DNA of 64,000 bases from Ancylomarina sp. DW003. Its GTDB lineage: Bacteria > Bacteroidota > Bacteroidia > Bacteroidales > Marinifilaceae. Shown here piece by piece: positions 9,211 to 18,857 of the stretch (position 1 is its first letter; every line of letters begins with the position of its first letter). The stretch spans positions 1 to 64,000 of the forward strand of contig NZ_JAKJSD010000010.1 of the NCBI RefSeq assembly GCF_029029505.1. The letters run 5' to 3'. The translations under genes and the position numbers were made by a program. Below the pieces are notes generated by a model. It had not been told where the DNA came from. It did not search any database and saw nothing but the letters and a program-made list of their open reading frames with translations.

Positions 9211-10074
9211 ATGTCTTCAAAAATAGAAATTATAAGGGAACTGCTAAAGAATTTCTGCAATGAAGTCTTAAATAATCAGGAATATGCTCAAATATGTTTG
9301 AAACTCCTTAGCCAGCTTGAAGAACATCCTGATAAACCTTTAGCACGAGGTAAGGAAAACATTTGGGCAGCTGGCATTATGCATGCAGTTGGAAGTATTA
9401 ACTTTTTATTTCATCCTGCATCTGATCCTAATACTAGTTTTAAACAACTCAACCAGTATTTTAAAACAAATTCGAATACAATTAAAAATAAATCGACTCG
9501 CCTTCAGGATTTACTGGGAATAACGCCTTACAATCACTTGTTTTTATTGAGAAAAGGTCAAACAGAAAATCCAATTGATAAAGTAAAAGAAGTCATTATT
9601 AAGAAATTTGGTGTATCAGAATCAGACATTAACGAATTACTCAAGCATGTAGCTCATCCTGACTGTCCAATTATTCCCAAATCTGATTATAGTGCTATTA
9701 CCATTGTTCCAAAACAAAAATTTTGGAACTGGGTTGCAACACAAACTAATTTAGAGGATATATCTCCTTCAATGAAAACAGATTATAATGTTTATTTGGT
9801 ACCTGACATTGAACTAGAATCTTCTCTGGTAATGGAATTACATGAACATTTTAAAGAGATATTTAAGATAGAACTTACACGGTATATCAATGTTGATACT
9901 GATTTTCCGGAAATTAGTTTTGTAGATTTTTTACAGTGGTTCGACATTCGCAGTTCCTCACATGTAATGGATCTTACCGGAGAGTTACTTGATGATTTTG
10001 ATGATGAAAACCCTTTTGACGAGAATATAGAACCTGAAGATAAAAATAAGCCACCAGGTTTTACACTCAATTGA
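9211..10074 (+). CDS. DUF6398-like protein
   Basis: Soluble protein of unknown function. Residues 1-115 match my memory of DUF6398: an N-terminal helix (IEIIRELLKNFC), then ARGKENIWAAGIMHAVGSIN and a helix-turn-helix-looking segment (FKTNSNTIKNKSTRLQDLLG). This part could bind nucleic acid. The C-terminal 150 residues end in a very acidic tail (DDFDDENPFDENIEPED). No signal peptide. Single gene, convergent with the NYN-LOTUS gene. Confidence 0.7.
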   Translation: MSSKIEIIRELLKNFCNEVLNNQEYAQICLKLLSQLEEHPDKPLARGKENIWAAGIMHAVGSINFLFHPASDPNTSFKQLNQYFKTNSNTIKNKSTRLQDLLGITPYNHLFLLRKGQTENPIDKVKEVIIKKFGVSESDINELLKHVAHPDCPIIPKSDYSAITIVPKQKFWNWVATQTNLEDISPSMKTDYNVYLVPDIELESSLVMELHEHFKEIFKIELTRYINVDTDFPEISFVDFLQWFDIRSSSHVMDLTGELLDDFDDENPFDENIEPEDKNKPPGFTLN

Positions 10075-10132
10075 ATTTATCTTAAAAAATGAATGAAATT
10101 GAAGATACAATTTTTCAATCAAGTGGAATATT

Positions 10133-10894
10133 TTATTTTTTCGCCCTGATATACACGTGTTTTATTGTCGCTCTATCTGTTTCTCTTTCATCTATATCAA
10201 AATGTTTTTTAAGAGATTTAATCAAAGGAGTTAGTTTCTCAAAACCATAATTTCGTGGATCAAAATCTGGTCTTTTCTTAATCAATAGAGTTCCTACATC
10301 ACCAAGAAATGCCCAACCATCCTCATCAGCAATATCATTTATACTAGAAGCCACAAGGCTAATTATTTTTTTATCGAGCTTATAAATCGAACTCTTCTTC
10401 ACAACTTCCTGCTTAGGAGCTTCATCAACAACAGAAGATTCGGTAGTACTTGAACTTTTCAGGATCTCCAAGTAAATGAATTTATCACAAGCCACAATAA
10501 AAGGTTTGGGTGTTTTTTGTTCTCCAAAACCAAACACTTTCATCCCCGACTCCCTTAATCTGATTGCTAATCTAGTGAAATCACTATCGCTTGATACAAT
10601 ACAAAAACCATCAACTTTCTCGGTATATAAAATATCCATGGCATCGATGATCATAGCTGAGTCAGTCGCATTCTTACCTGATGTATAACCATATTGCTGA
10701 ATGGGTGTAATGGCATTCTCAAGAAGAACCGATTTCCATCCTGCCAAATTAGGTTTTGTCCAATCACCATAAATTCGTTTAAATGTTGGCACACCATATT
10801 TGGCAATTTCTTCCATCATACTTTTCACATTTCGCGAAGGCACATTATCAGCATCTATTATAACTGCAAGTTTTAAATCGTCTTTTGTTTTCAT
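10133..10894 (-). CDS. NYN-domain ribonuclease-like protein with C-terminal LOTUS domain
   Basis: Residues 1-145 form a NYN (PIN-like) domain: IDADNVP with the first metal Asp, DSAMIIDAMDIL, and SSDSDFTRL with the paired acidic residues expected of a metal-dependent RNase. Residues from about 170 form a LOTUS/OST-HTH domain (RPDFDPRNYGFEKLTPLIKS), an RNA-binding fold. This NYN-LOTUS pairing is common in bacteria and probably acts on RNA in the cytoplasm; the target is unknown. It precedes the patatin gene on the other side of a 73-base gap but in the same direction, so a loose operon is possible. Confidence 0.9.
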   Translation of the reverse strand: MKTKDDLKLAVIIDADNVPSRNVKSMMEEIAKYGVPTFKRIYGDWTKPNLAGWKSVLLENAITPIQQYGYTSGKNATDSAMIIDAMDILYTEKVDGFCIVSSDSDFTRLAIRLRESGMKVFGFGEQKTPKPFIVACDKFIYLEILKSSSTTESSVVDEAPKQEVVKKSSIYKLDKKIISLVASSINDIADEDGWAFLGDVGTLLIKKRPDFDPRNYGFEKLTPLIKSLKKHFDIDERETDRATIKHVYIRAKK

Positions 10895-10967
10895 AATTTT
10901 ACTATAAAGGAATCATCCTGTTTTGAGAATAGAATTTCAAGCTCAACCAATGTCTTCAAGTCGATAT

Positions 10968-12674
10968 TTAACCAACATTTCGCATTTCATCTTTCTCTTG
11001 CTGGTAATGATCGTGCAAATAATAGGGATCTTTAACAAACTCATTCCAATCAGTCAAGAAGATATCAATCATTTCATTCAATAACTCTGGATCTACATTA
11101 GCTTTTGCTTTCTTCAGATCGATACAATATTTCAGAAGATTATAACAAGCCGTATACTGGCCGCAAGCAACCAAATTTTTCAATCTTTCAAGATCTCTAT
11201 CTTTTTCTGTAAACCAAAGTGTTGTATCCATCTCACAAGCAATCTGAGCAGAATTGAATATTAATTCACTCGGATCTTTTATCAAATCTTCCTTTATGTC
11301 CATCTCCTTTTCATCAGAATCACCTTTTTGATATTGATCTTTGGTCAATTCATAGATTAAACTAGTAATACGTCTATTCTTTAAACTATCATCTTTATAA
11401 AGTAGGTCGTAATTCAATCTTCTGATTTGTTTTAAGAAAATATCACTAATCATTTTAAATGACGATGTACCTCTTTCTTCAATCATTCGTTGAATCAACC
11501 TCAACTTAAGATTCTGAAAACGTATTAATTTATCTTTCATGAATTTTGGAACGATACCCATCATCCACGCCCACAGACGAAGCGATTTCTCTTCCATTTT
11601 ACCAATGAAGTATTTCAAGGCAACCGCAAATAAAGCAAACATAGCCATTGCTCCTCCTCCAATAAATAAGCCTACCGATGGTCTGTTCATAAAGCCTGAG
11701 ATCAGTAAACCGAAACTGACAATAAGTGGTAACCAAAGCCACCAGCTCAATTTCAGTTTCTCAACTAATAAATTAAACAATTGCTTTGGGCTTTTTGACC
11801 AGCCAATTCTATCCATTTCAATTTCAGAAGCCTCCCAAGCTTCCATAAAATAGCTTCCAACATCACAAACCATAATCAGATCATATGATTTCCCATCATT
11901 TACTCGCCTAACTTCAGCATTCATAATGCTACCTATGCCCTGATTATCGACAATACCACCATCCATAATACCCACACCTTTTTTAAACTCATCCTTTGCT
12001 TTAATAGCCTTATAAGTTTCCGAATTGTGATCAGACACATAATCATCCGGCATTAATAAAGGTTCAAATCCGATTGGAAAACAAGAAGATGAAGCAATTG
12101 CGTCAGCTATTTTCATATCATCAGCAAGTTGCTTTAAATGTGAGTTGTAAAGTCGGTAATTTCCAAAACGACCTGTTGTTTGAAAACGGAAAGCTAAACC
12201 AAAAGAAAAATCAGTTGCATTAAAACAGATATCCTCTAAATGAGATTTGTTTTGCTTCAGAAATTTGAAATTCTCTTTAGTGAGCAAATCATGATATGCC
12301 AGAGCAAAAGCATTTATAAGAGAACGTCTCTTGTGCGATGCTTTCCATAATTCATCAGAATCGAGTTTTTCCAATGCGACACCCAAAAGCCTATCATCAT
12401 CAAGAACTTTATAAAAATTATCGTAGAAGGTTTCAAACCGCTCACCTTTTGCCATATAACAGGCATAAGTTGCTCCCATCAATGTTCCACCACTGACCGT
12501 ACTTAAACCTTTTACATGTTCCAATAAAGATTTATCCTTGAACTGAACTTGTTTGAGATAAGACAGTACTCCCAAACCAAACGAAGAGGCCCTATAACCA
12601 CCTCCGCTAAAGGCAAGGGCTATATTTTCAAAAAGATTTATTCTTGGCTCATCAATCTTATTAGCATCTTCCAT
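10968..12674 (-). CDS. Patatin-like phospholipase with membrane segment
   Basis: Serine lipid hydrolase of the patatin family. The oxyanion stretch is LAFSGGGYRAS (residues 20-30), the nucleophile is Ser61 in LSTVSGGT (Thr replaces the first Gly of GxSxG), and the catalytic Asp is in MDGGIVDNQG. Residues about 315-360 hold two hydrophobic helices, so the enzyme is likely membrane-tethered. A charged helical C-terminus of about 200 residues has no known match. Patatins are found both in housekeeping lipid turnover and as defence effectors; with no partner genes adjacent I favour neither. Confidence 0.88.
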   Translation of the reverse strand: MEDANKIDEPRINLFENIALAFSGGGYRASSFGLGVLSYLKQVQFKDKSLLEHVKGLSTVSGGTLMGATYACYMAKGERFETFYDNFYKVLDDDRLLGVALEKLDSDELWKASHKRRSLINAFALAYHDLLTKENFKFLKQNKSHLEDICFNATDFSFGLAFRFQTTGRFGNYRLYNSHLKQLADDMKIADAIASSSCFPIGFEPLLMPDDYVSDHNSETYKAIKAKDEFKKGVGIMDGGIVDNQGIGSIMNAEVRRVNDGKSYDLIMVCDVGSYFMEAWEASEIEMDRIGWSKSPKQLFNLLVEKLKLSWWLWLPLIVSFGLLISGFMNRPSVGLFIGGGAMAMFALFAVALKYFIGKMEEKSLRLWAWMMGIVPKFMKDKLIRFQNLKLRLIQRMIEERGTSSFKMISDIFLKQIRRLNYDLLYKDDSLKNRRITSLIYELTKDQYQKGDSDEKEMDIKEDLIKDPSELIFNSAQIACEMDTTLWFTEKDRDLERLKNLVACGQYTACYNLLKYCIDLKKAKANVDPELLNEMIDIFLTDWNEFVKDPYYLHDHYQQEKDEMRNVG

Positions 12675-12843
12675 ATCAGGTTCTTTTGAAAAATTTAAGC
12701 GAGAAGAAACAAATAAAAATCAGACAGATACTGATTATCCTGTTCCCAGAATAAATTTAACAAGAAAATAAAAGCACATCAATAGTTAGACATACTTAAT
12801 GGATATAAATAGGCTTATTAAAATTGAGTCTTAGAACAAAAAT

Positions 12844-13719
12844 TTATTTTTTCTTATTGATCAAATAGACTCCTATCAGAATGAAGAACATACAAACCAA
12901 ATGGAGCATCGTAATTTTTTCATCATCCAGAATTCCCCACATAATGGCAAATATTGGAATAATATAAGTTACGGATGAGGCATAAACCGCTGAGGCGTGA
13001 CGAATTAAACTATTCATCAACAACATAGCGAGTGCAGTTCCTACAATACCCAATCCAGCTAAAGCTAAGAGGTGAATTGGCCAGGAAGGATTTTCAAGAA
13101 CAGGTGCGAAATCTGTGGTTAAAAGGTAAATTAGTGCAGCAGGCCCTGTAAAGAAAAAAGCAAGCGATGTAATTTGCATGCCGGAAAGGTGAGATAATCT
13201 GGCCTTAATCTCGTTTATATTAATCGCATAAAAACAAGTAGCAAGCACTATATACAAAGCATAGGAGTTTATATGACCTATCTCCATTCCATTCCCTGAA
13301 GCAATAAGGCCAACAGCTCCCAACAGTCCCATTACCAAGCCTAAAACCTGTAAAAAGAAAAATTTTGTTCGATGAAAAAGCATGCCCACAAGAAGCGTAA
13401 AAACAGGTGTCATTGAATTTAGCATTCCTGCCAATGCACTATCGATTTGAGTTTGTGCCTTTGTAAATAAAAAGGCTGGGATAAAACTTCCAATGAACCC
13501 AGCTACTAACAAACTTTTAAGATCTTTCTTTTTTAGATACTTTAAATTCTTTATGGAATATGGCAAAAGAACGAGTGATGCCAACAACATTCTGATACCA
13601 GCCGCTTGATCATTTGTAAAGCTTTTCAATCCAATCTTCATAAGAATAAAGGATGACCCCCATACAAAAGCAAGTATTAATAGTATCGTAAACTGAAACC
13701 AAGGTTTTTTCCAAATCAT
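12844..13719 (-). CDS. EamA/DMT-family transporter
   Basis: Ten-helix inner-membrane transporter of the drug/metabolite superfamily with two EamA repeats (residues 1-140 and 150-291). The opening LILAFVWGSSFILMKIGL and the closing helix FFILIGVYLINKKK are characteristic. Substrate unknown. Monocistronic on the minus strand, with a 108-base gap to the DoxX gene. Confidence 0.92.
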   Translation of the reverse strand: MIWKKPWFQFTILLILAFVWGSSFILMKIGLKSFTNDQAAGIRMLLASLVLLPYSIKNLKYLKKKDLKSLLVAGFIGSFIPAFLFTKAQTQIDSALAGMLNSMTPVFTLLVGMLFHRTKFFFLQVLGLVMGLLGAVGLIASGNGMEIGHINSYALYIVLATCFYAININEIKARLSHLSGMQITSLAFFFTGPAALIYLLTTDFAPVLENPSWPIHLLALAGLGIVGTALAMLLMNSLIRHASAVYASSVTYIIPIFAIMWGILDDEKITMLHLVCMFFILIGVYLINKKK

Positions 13720-13826
13720 AAGGCAGAATTTTTAGGTTCTGCAAGATAGTCCGATTCTCTTTTCTTTTAACACATCAGATAAAATTAAATGAAAAAACAT
13801 GGAAGACCGAACGAATACTATAATGA

Positions 13827-14210
13827 TTATAACCTATTTCCAATAAAAGGAATATCTTTTCGTTGATAAAATAAAATGATCAAACTTAAAACAAAAGTTA
13901 CTATTGCCATATAGAACAATTGTCCCGAGTCCCCATTGATTTCGATACCCAATTGTGTTAAATGCATCATAATGGCACCACCTATTATTCCTAATACCAT
14001 ACAAGCACCAAACCATATTGTACGTGGAATTAAAATTAGAATACTGGCAACAAGTTCCAATACCCCAATCCCTATTCGTCCATTAGGTTCTAAACCAACT
14101 TGGGTGAAAATATAAACACTGTCGGGATGGGCAGAAAATTTAAACCAAAGCGTTTGAATAAGAATAATAGCAACTATAAGACGAAAACCCAGGAGTAATT
14201 TCTTTTTCAT
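13827..14210 (-). CDS. DoxX-family membrane protein
   Basis: Four-helix membrane protein of 127 residues fitting the DoxX family: RLIVAIILIQTLWFKFSAHP, then GIGVLELVASILILIPRT, LGIIGGAIMMHLTQLG and a final helix. DoxX proteins are linked to quinone or thiosulfate redox, but most are of unknown function. Divergent from the MarC-family gene. Confidence 0.88.
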   Translation of the reverse strand: MKKKLLLGFRLIVAIILIQTLWFKFSAHPDSVYIFTQVGLEPNGRIGIGVLELVASILILIPRTIWFGACMVLGIIGGAIMMHLTQLGIEINGDSGQLFYMAIVTFVLSLIILFYQRKDIPFIGNRL

Positions 14211-14355
14211 TGAATTTGTATTTTATTAACAATAAAAAAAATCTGATACGACTAAATATACTAATTTTTTAAGCTGACAACAAATTCAAATTTAATCTTA
14301 TTCTGATAAATTAGGATACACATAAATTAACAAGAGAATAACCTAGACTTAACTT

Positions 14356-15027
14356 ATGAAAAGCACCTTCTATCTAGATTTGAATAAAAAACAAATGGAA
14401 TTATTTATTTTATCATTCGGTGCTTTATTCTCAATTATGAACCCATTAGGCACTGTTCCTATCTTCGTAGGATTAACACAAAACAATAATAAACGAGAAC
14501 GAGCTGGCATTGCATTTTGGACCTCTTTCAATGTCTTAATTATCCTTGTATTTTCATTTTTTGCTGGAAAATATTTACTTTCTTTCTTTGGTATCAGCTT
14601 AAACTCCTTGAAGATTGCTGGTGGACTAATTATTGCCTCATCGGGTTTTGCTTTGCTAACAGGAAAGTTTACAGAGCACAAAGGGATGAAGAAAAGTCGG
14701 GTAAAAGACGATATTCATACTCGTTCGGAGATTTCATTAACACCACTAGCCATTCCAATGTTAGCCGGACCCGGAACAATTTCTTTATTAATAGCGTACA
14801 ATCAGGAATACACAAGCATGTTTGACTGTATAGCCATTTTGGGCTCAGTATTAGCTAATAGTTTGAGTATTTACCTCATCCTTAAATCATCACATTATAT
14901 CGTTAAGGTGCTTGGCGCATCCGGAATAAATGCCCTTTCAAGAATTATCGGCTTTATCGTAATTGCTATTGGAATTGAATTAATCATCGTGGCTGTTCTA
15001 AGTATTCTGAAGCTAGCCGGATTTTAA
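14356..15027 (+). CDS. MarC-family integral membrane protein
   Basis: MarC/UPF0056 family, about six helices, function unknown despite the historical multiple-antibiotic-resistance name. Family signature NPLGTVPIFVGLTQ near residue 35 and TPLAIPMLAGPGTIS near 133. The annotated ATG adds 13 residues; many homologues begin at the internal MELFILSF (ATG at 14,395), so the start is uncertain. Confidence 0.9.
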   Translation: MKSTFYLDLNKKQMELFILSFGALFSIMNPLGTVPIFVGLTQNNNKRERAGIAFWTSFNVLIILVFSFFAGKYLLSFFGISLNSLKIAGGLIIASSGFALLTGKFTEHKGMKKSRVKDDIHTRSEISLTPLAIPMLAGPGTISLLIAYNQEYTSMFDCIAILGSVLANSLSIYLILKSSHYIVKVLGASGINALSRIIGFIVIAIGIELIIVAVLSILKLAGF

Positions 15028-15103
15028 ATATATCTCCTGTTGATTATTTATAGAGATCTTTATGTTATGACCAGATCTTACATCCAAATTAGCATTCTTA
15101 ATA

Positions 15104-15192
15104 TTCTACGCAAAGAACGCAGAGAGAAAAACGCCAAATACGCTAAGGAAAATAAAAACAAACACTTTGCAATCTCTGCGTAATTTGAATCA
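15104..15192. repeat. Intergenic inverted repeat of the cgcaaagaacgcagag type
   Basis: Left arm acgcaaagaacgcagaga and, about 60 bases on, the inverted arm ending tctctgcgtaa, with imperfect pairing. A related but rearranged element lies at 39,950-40,020. These short palindromic intergenic elements occur in many Bacteroidota; this one lies between convergent genes and may terminate transcription. Confidence 0.55.
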
Positions 15193-15227
15193 TATATAAC
15201 TTAGCGAGCTTCACGTGAACTTTACAC

Positions 15228-17441
15228 TTAAACCACAAGTAATCCGTTCTCTCTAAGAGTCAAAATAGGCTTGGAATACCAGAACAATTCGAAATTTTCA
15301 AATTGTTTCTCAAAACTTTCTTTTAGTGAGGCAAAAGTAAAAACCTCTTCCTCATTTATCGAAAGTCGATCAAGATTATCTAGAAACCATTCGCCATGCT
15401 CTTTTTCCATGTCTACATCCACAACACCTATTTTATTGTGAAAACTCATCTCAAGAACCTCTCGAATTTTTCCCTTTTTCTTTTTAGTATAAGAAGAAAT
15501 CAGTGGCAATCCTCCTAACCAAATAACTTTTGCAGAAGCTTTACTTACGAATGACTCTTCAGCTTGCAAACAGTTTTGAATAAAACCTCGTTTAATTGTT
15601 GTACGCGGTATTTTAAAGTCAAACCATTCTTGTAAAGGCATATCAAAACCAATATCGTGCATATAGTTATAAAGAGATTTCTTTAAACCAAAACTAAACT
15701 TGTCATGTTTAATTCCTGTTTTGTCTTTAAATTGTACATCGTTATTTGCAAAGCTTATTTTGTCGTAAAGTGGTTTTAACCCATAGGCTTCAGGGTCGAG
15801 ACCAATAGGACTGTGAGCCGTTAAAGCAAATTGATGCCAAAAACCAGACTGGATAATACCTGCTTCAAACAATTGCCTGACCATCTCCAGACTATCTATT
15901 GTTTCCTGAATTGTTTCAGTAGGAAAGCCGTACATCAAGTAGACATGCACCATAATTTCTGATTCTGTCAGATTATTTGTAACACGAGCCACTTGTTCAA
16001 CTGTAGTTCCCTTATTAATTAATGCCAGCATTCGGTCTGAAGCTACTTCTAAGCCTCCGGATACTGCAATACAGCCTGACGCTTTAAGTAAATCACACAT
16101 ATCCTTAGTAAAACCTTTCTCAAAACGAATATTCGTCCACCAGGTCAGGCTTAGCTTTCTCTTGATAATCTCAATAGCGAGTGCTTTCATTAAAGCCGGA
16201 GGTGCCGCCTCATCTACAAAATGAAAACCAGTCTCACCCGTTTGGGCGATCAATTCTTCCATTCTATTAACCAAAGTCACAGCGGAAAGTGGATCAAAGG
16301 TTTTAATATAGTCTAAAGAGCCATCACAAAATGTACACTTTCCCCAGTAACAACCATGTGCCATAGTCAATTTGTTCCAACGACCATCACTCCAAAGACT
16401 ATGCATTGGGTTTGTAATCTCAATAACAGAAATATATTGATCGAGTAATAAATCTGAATAATCGGGTGTCCCTAATTCTTCTTGCTTGTAGTCTTTCAGG
16501 CTTGATTGGTTCTGAAATAAAACCTCTCCTTCTTTACAAAGGTAAGTTCGTTTTAAGTCTATATTATTCGAAGGATTGGAGATATATTGCCATAGTAGAT
16601 CTAAAGGTAATTCACCATCATCCAGAGTGATGAAATCAACAAAATCAAAAACACGAGAATCGGTTAAGCTTCGCAATTCTGTATTGGGGAAACCACCCCC
16701 CATCACGATTTTAATCTCAGGGTAATTTGCTTTTATAAACTGAGCACATCGGAAAGCAGAATATAAATTTCCCGGAAATGGAACTGATAAACAAAATAGC
16801 TTGGGTTGTATGTCTCTTAATTTCGCATCAAGGATCTGCAAACTAATCTCATCAATATAAGTTAACTCTTCTTGAAGCTTAGTATACATCTCATCAAAAC
16901 TCGAAGCCGATCGACCCAAGCGTTCTGCATAACGAGAAAATCCAAAATTCTCATCAATACATTCGATTATAAAATCTGAAATATCTTCCAAATATAAGGT
17001 TGCAATATGCTTAGCCTTATCCTGAAATCCCATCAAGCCAAAAGCTGTCTCCAACTCATTCACTTGATCGAAGCGAGAAGCTTGAGGTAAATAATTATCA
17101 GTGCATATCTGGCGTGCCAGACTTTGATTTTTCCCTTGCACAAAAGCAATAACAGAATCAACAGTTCTTAAATAATCAGCTTTTAAAGCATAAATGCGTT
17201 GTGCATTTTCTGAGTTAATGCGATCCTGTTCAAGTGCAGAATCAAAGATCCCTTCTAAGCTTTCTCTATTGAAAAGTGCCAAGATAACTTCTATACCCAA
17301 ATCCATCTGATAAGATGAAATCCCTTTGGTATTAAAAAAACCTTTCAGATAAGCCGTAGCTGGATAAGGTGTGTTAAGCTGCGTAAAGGGTGGTGTTAAT
17401 AGAAAAATATCTTTCACAATAGAAATGTTTAAATCATACAA
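15228..17441 (-). CDS. B12-type radical SAM protein with CX4CX2C cluster motif
   Basis: Predicted radical S-adenosylmethionine enzyme. Residues about 205-290 form a cobalamin-binding-like Rossmann domain (LRDIQPKLFCLSVPFP, then IVMGGGFPNTEL) without the B12-ligating DxHxxG. The radical SAM core follows; its cluster motif is HGCYWGKCTFCD with Cys364, Cys369 and Cys372, so the first spacing is four residues instead of three. The C-terminal 150 residues are unassigned. Length of 737 residues fits methyltransferase-like or RiPP-maturation-like members. No precursor peptide gene is seen next to it. Product and substrate unknown. Confidence 0.85.
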   Translation of the reverse strand: MYDLNISIVKDIFLLTPPFTQLNTPYPATAYLKGFFNTKGISSYQMDLGIEVILALFNRESLEGIFDSALEQDRINSENAQRIYALKADYLRTVDSVIAFVQGKNQSLARQICTDNYLPQASRFDQVNELETAFGLMGFQDKAKHIATLYLEDISDFIIECIDENFGFSRYAERLGRSASSFDEMYTKLQEELTYIDEISLQILDAKLRDIQPKLFCLSVPFPGNLYSAFRCAQFIKANYPEIKIVMGGGFPNTELRSLTDSRVFDFVDFITLDDGELPLDLLWQYISNPSNNIDLKRTYLCKEGEVLFQNQSSLKDYKQEELGTPDYSDLLLDQYISVIEITNPMHSLWSDGRWNKLTMAHGCYWGKCTFCDGSLDYIKTFDPLSAVTLVNRMEELIAQTGETGFHFVDEAAPPALMKALAIEIIKRKLSLTWWTNIRFEKGFTKDMCDLLKASGCIAVSGGLEVASDRMLALINKGTTVEQVARVTNNLTESEIMVHVYLMYGFPTETIQETIDSLEMVRQLFEAGIIQSGFWHQFALTAHSPIGLDPEAYGLKPLYDKISFANNDVQFKDKTGIKHDKFSFGLKKSLYNYMHDIGFDMPLQEWFDFKIPRTTIKRGFIQNCLQAEESFVSKASAKVIWLGGLPLISSYTKKKKGKIREVLEMSFHNKIGVVDVDMEKEHGEWFLDNLDRLSINEEEVFTFASLKESFEKQFENFELFWYSKPILTLRENGLLVV

Positions 17442-17557
17442 TTTTAACTATCCGCAAAATTACAATGATATAAAGAAAGTCCTTTATTTTCCTATTATTT
17501 ATTATTGTTCTAATAAAGAAAGGTTATTATAAGACACTGGATATACAGCACTAGATA

Positions 17558-17671
17558 TTATAAAACTTTTAAAGTCCCGTTTTTCCAAAATTCAATACCT
17601 ATCAATACTAAAGCTACCAGCACAAAAAATCCCAGAAAATATCCGGGATAAATTTCTACAATTCCTGCTAA
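17558..17671 (-). pseudogene. In-frame continuation of the exported-protein gene encoding a transmembrane helix
   Basis: Immediately after the TAA at 17,672-17,674 and in the same frame lie 37 sense codons and then a second TAA. They encode IYPGYFLGFFVLVALVLIGI followed by EFWKNGTLKVL: one strong hydrophobic helix and a basic tail, the normal end of a type I membrane protein. There is no start codon in the segment. Either the gene carries a nonsense mutation or the first stop is read through; the first is likelier. Confidence 0.6.
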
Positions 17672-18304
17672 TTATAAATTTTTAAATTTCTTGAGAGATA
17701 ATTGAGTATTTTCAACTCGTAATTTTTGAGCGTTTTTTTCCACTTTGAAATGAAACAAATATTCATATCGCTTTGAATCTATCTCAATGGGAAGCAATAC
17801 TCTGATTTCTGTTCCATCAACACTCTCTTCTTTACAAAATAGATAATCAAAAGCCCATGATCCACTAACTGGATTTGCTCGCCATTTCAGATTTTTTATT
17901 GGAACAATACAATCCGAAATCATACTATTCTTTACAACAGTTGTTGGTAGTTGTTCTTCTTCTAAATCTACAACCATTCTTCCTGTATGTATCATCCTTT
18001 GAGAGATATTGTCCGTACAAATATAAGTTAACTCATCCCAAATAAGTTTTAAATTTTTATTTGACTTATTCATCAAATCCATTTTCAAATGAGTCGGTTC
18101 CAAGCTCCAGGCAACGCTAACTATATCATCATAATAATACGGATTTATCAAATTCAACTCTGTTAGTTTATTATCAAATCCTCCTGATTCATTGTCATTA
18201 AGTTCAACACTAAGTAGTTTTAAATTATAAGCTTGGATTTTCTTCCCCAAAAGACTGTTACTGATCAAGAGAGTTAAAATACCTAAAATTAATAATCTTC
18301 TCAT
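17672..18304 (-). CDS. Exported protein of unknown function, apparently truncated at its C-terminus
   Basis: Signal peptide MRRLLILGILTLLISNSLLG puts the protein in the periplasm or envelope. The 210-residue mature part is rich in beta-type sequence and has no motif that I recognise. The frame stays open after the stop for 37 codons that encode a hydrophobic helix, so the present stop seems to have removed a C-terminal membrane anchor (see the entry at 17,558). Followed by the radical SAM gene on the same strand. Confidence 0.6.
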   Translation of the reverse strand: MRRLLILGILTLLISNSLLGKKIQAYNLKLLSVELNDNESGGFDNKLTELNLINPYYYDDIVSVAWSLEPTHLKMDLMNKSNKNLKLIWDELTYICTDNISQRMIHTGRMVVDLEEEQLPTTVVKNSMISDCIVPIKNLKWRANPVSGSWAFDYLFCKEESVDGTEIRVLLPIEIDSKRYEYLFHFKVEKNAQKLRVENTQLSLKKFKNL

Positions 18305-18857
18305 TTTTCTATATTTAAATAGTTATATACATTTTCATAGTTCTTAATAAACATCTAGGACTATTTTTCAATAAAACATGTTCTTTCCCAACATCTTATA
18401 TTAAACATTACGTAAAGCTAAATAAAAAAAACAATTCAAAAATCTGTCAAACCTGTCAAGTCTGTCAAACAAAATATATTACATAAAAGTTATATAATTA
18501 ATGACAGACATCATCATTTCTATTACAAAGAAATACCAGGTTTAAACGTCACTTTATTACTATCATAATTTTAATATGACTATTTAAGGGGAAGATGATT
18601 ATGTTGACATAATATATCTTAACTGAAAATAGAAGCTCTTTTAATTCAAAATAAGAATCTATAAAAGCTACAACCTAATTATTGATTCAAAACTCATAAA
18701 GCATGAAAAGAAATAATATTTTATCAATTAATTGTAGCTCCAAATGAGCAAGGTATGCCTGATGTATCGTTTTATGTGAATTATAGAAATTCTTTAAGTA
18801 TTGTGAGCTTGGAGAGTAAGCTATTCGTGCCAGGATTATTACACTTACGAAAGAATT
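18305..18857. other. Gene-poor, A+T-rich gap with an orphan open stretch
   Basis: No confident gene. Near 18,445-18,475 the heptamer ctgtcaa occurs three times in a row with short spacers. From about 18,740 the + strand is open and reads VAPNEQGMPDVSFYVNYRNS and on into the 3' end of the next gene; it has no good start and no product that I recognise, so it may be the tail of a lost gene. Confidence 0.5.

Noticed and set aside
10968-12674. Patatin gene as part of a CBASS-like defence system
   Set aside because: No nucleotide cyclase, ubiquitin-like or sensor gene is adjacent; the neighbours are a NYN-LOTUS protein and an EamA transporter.
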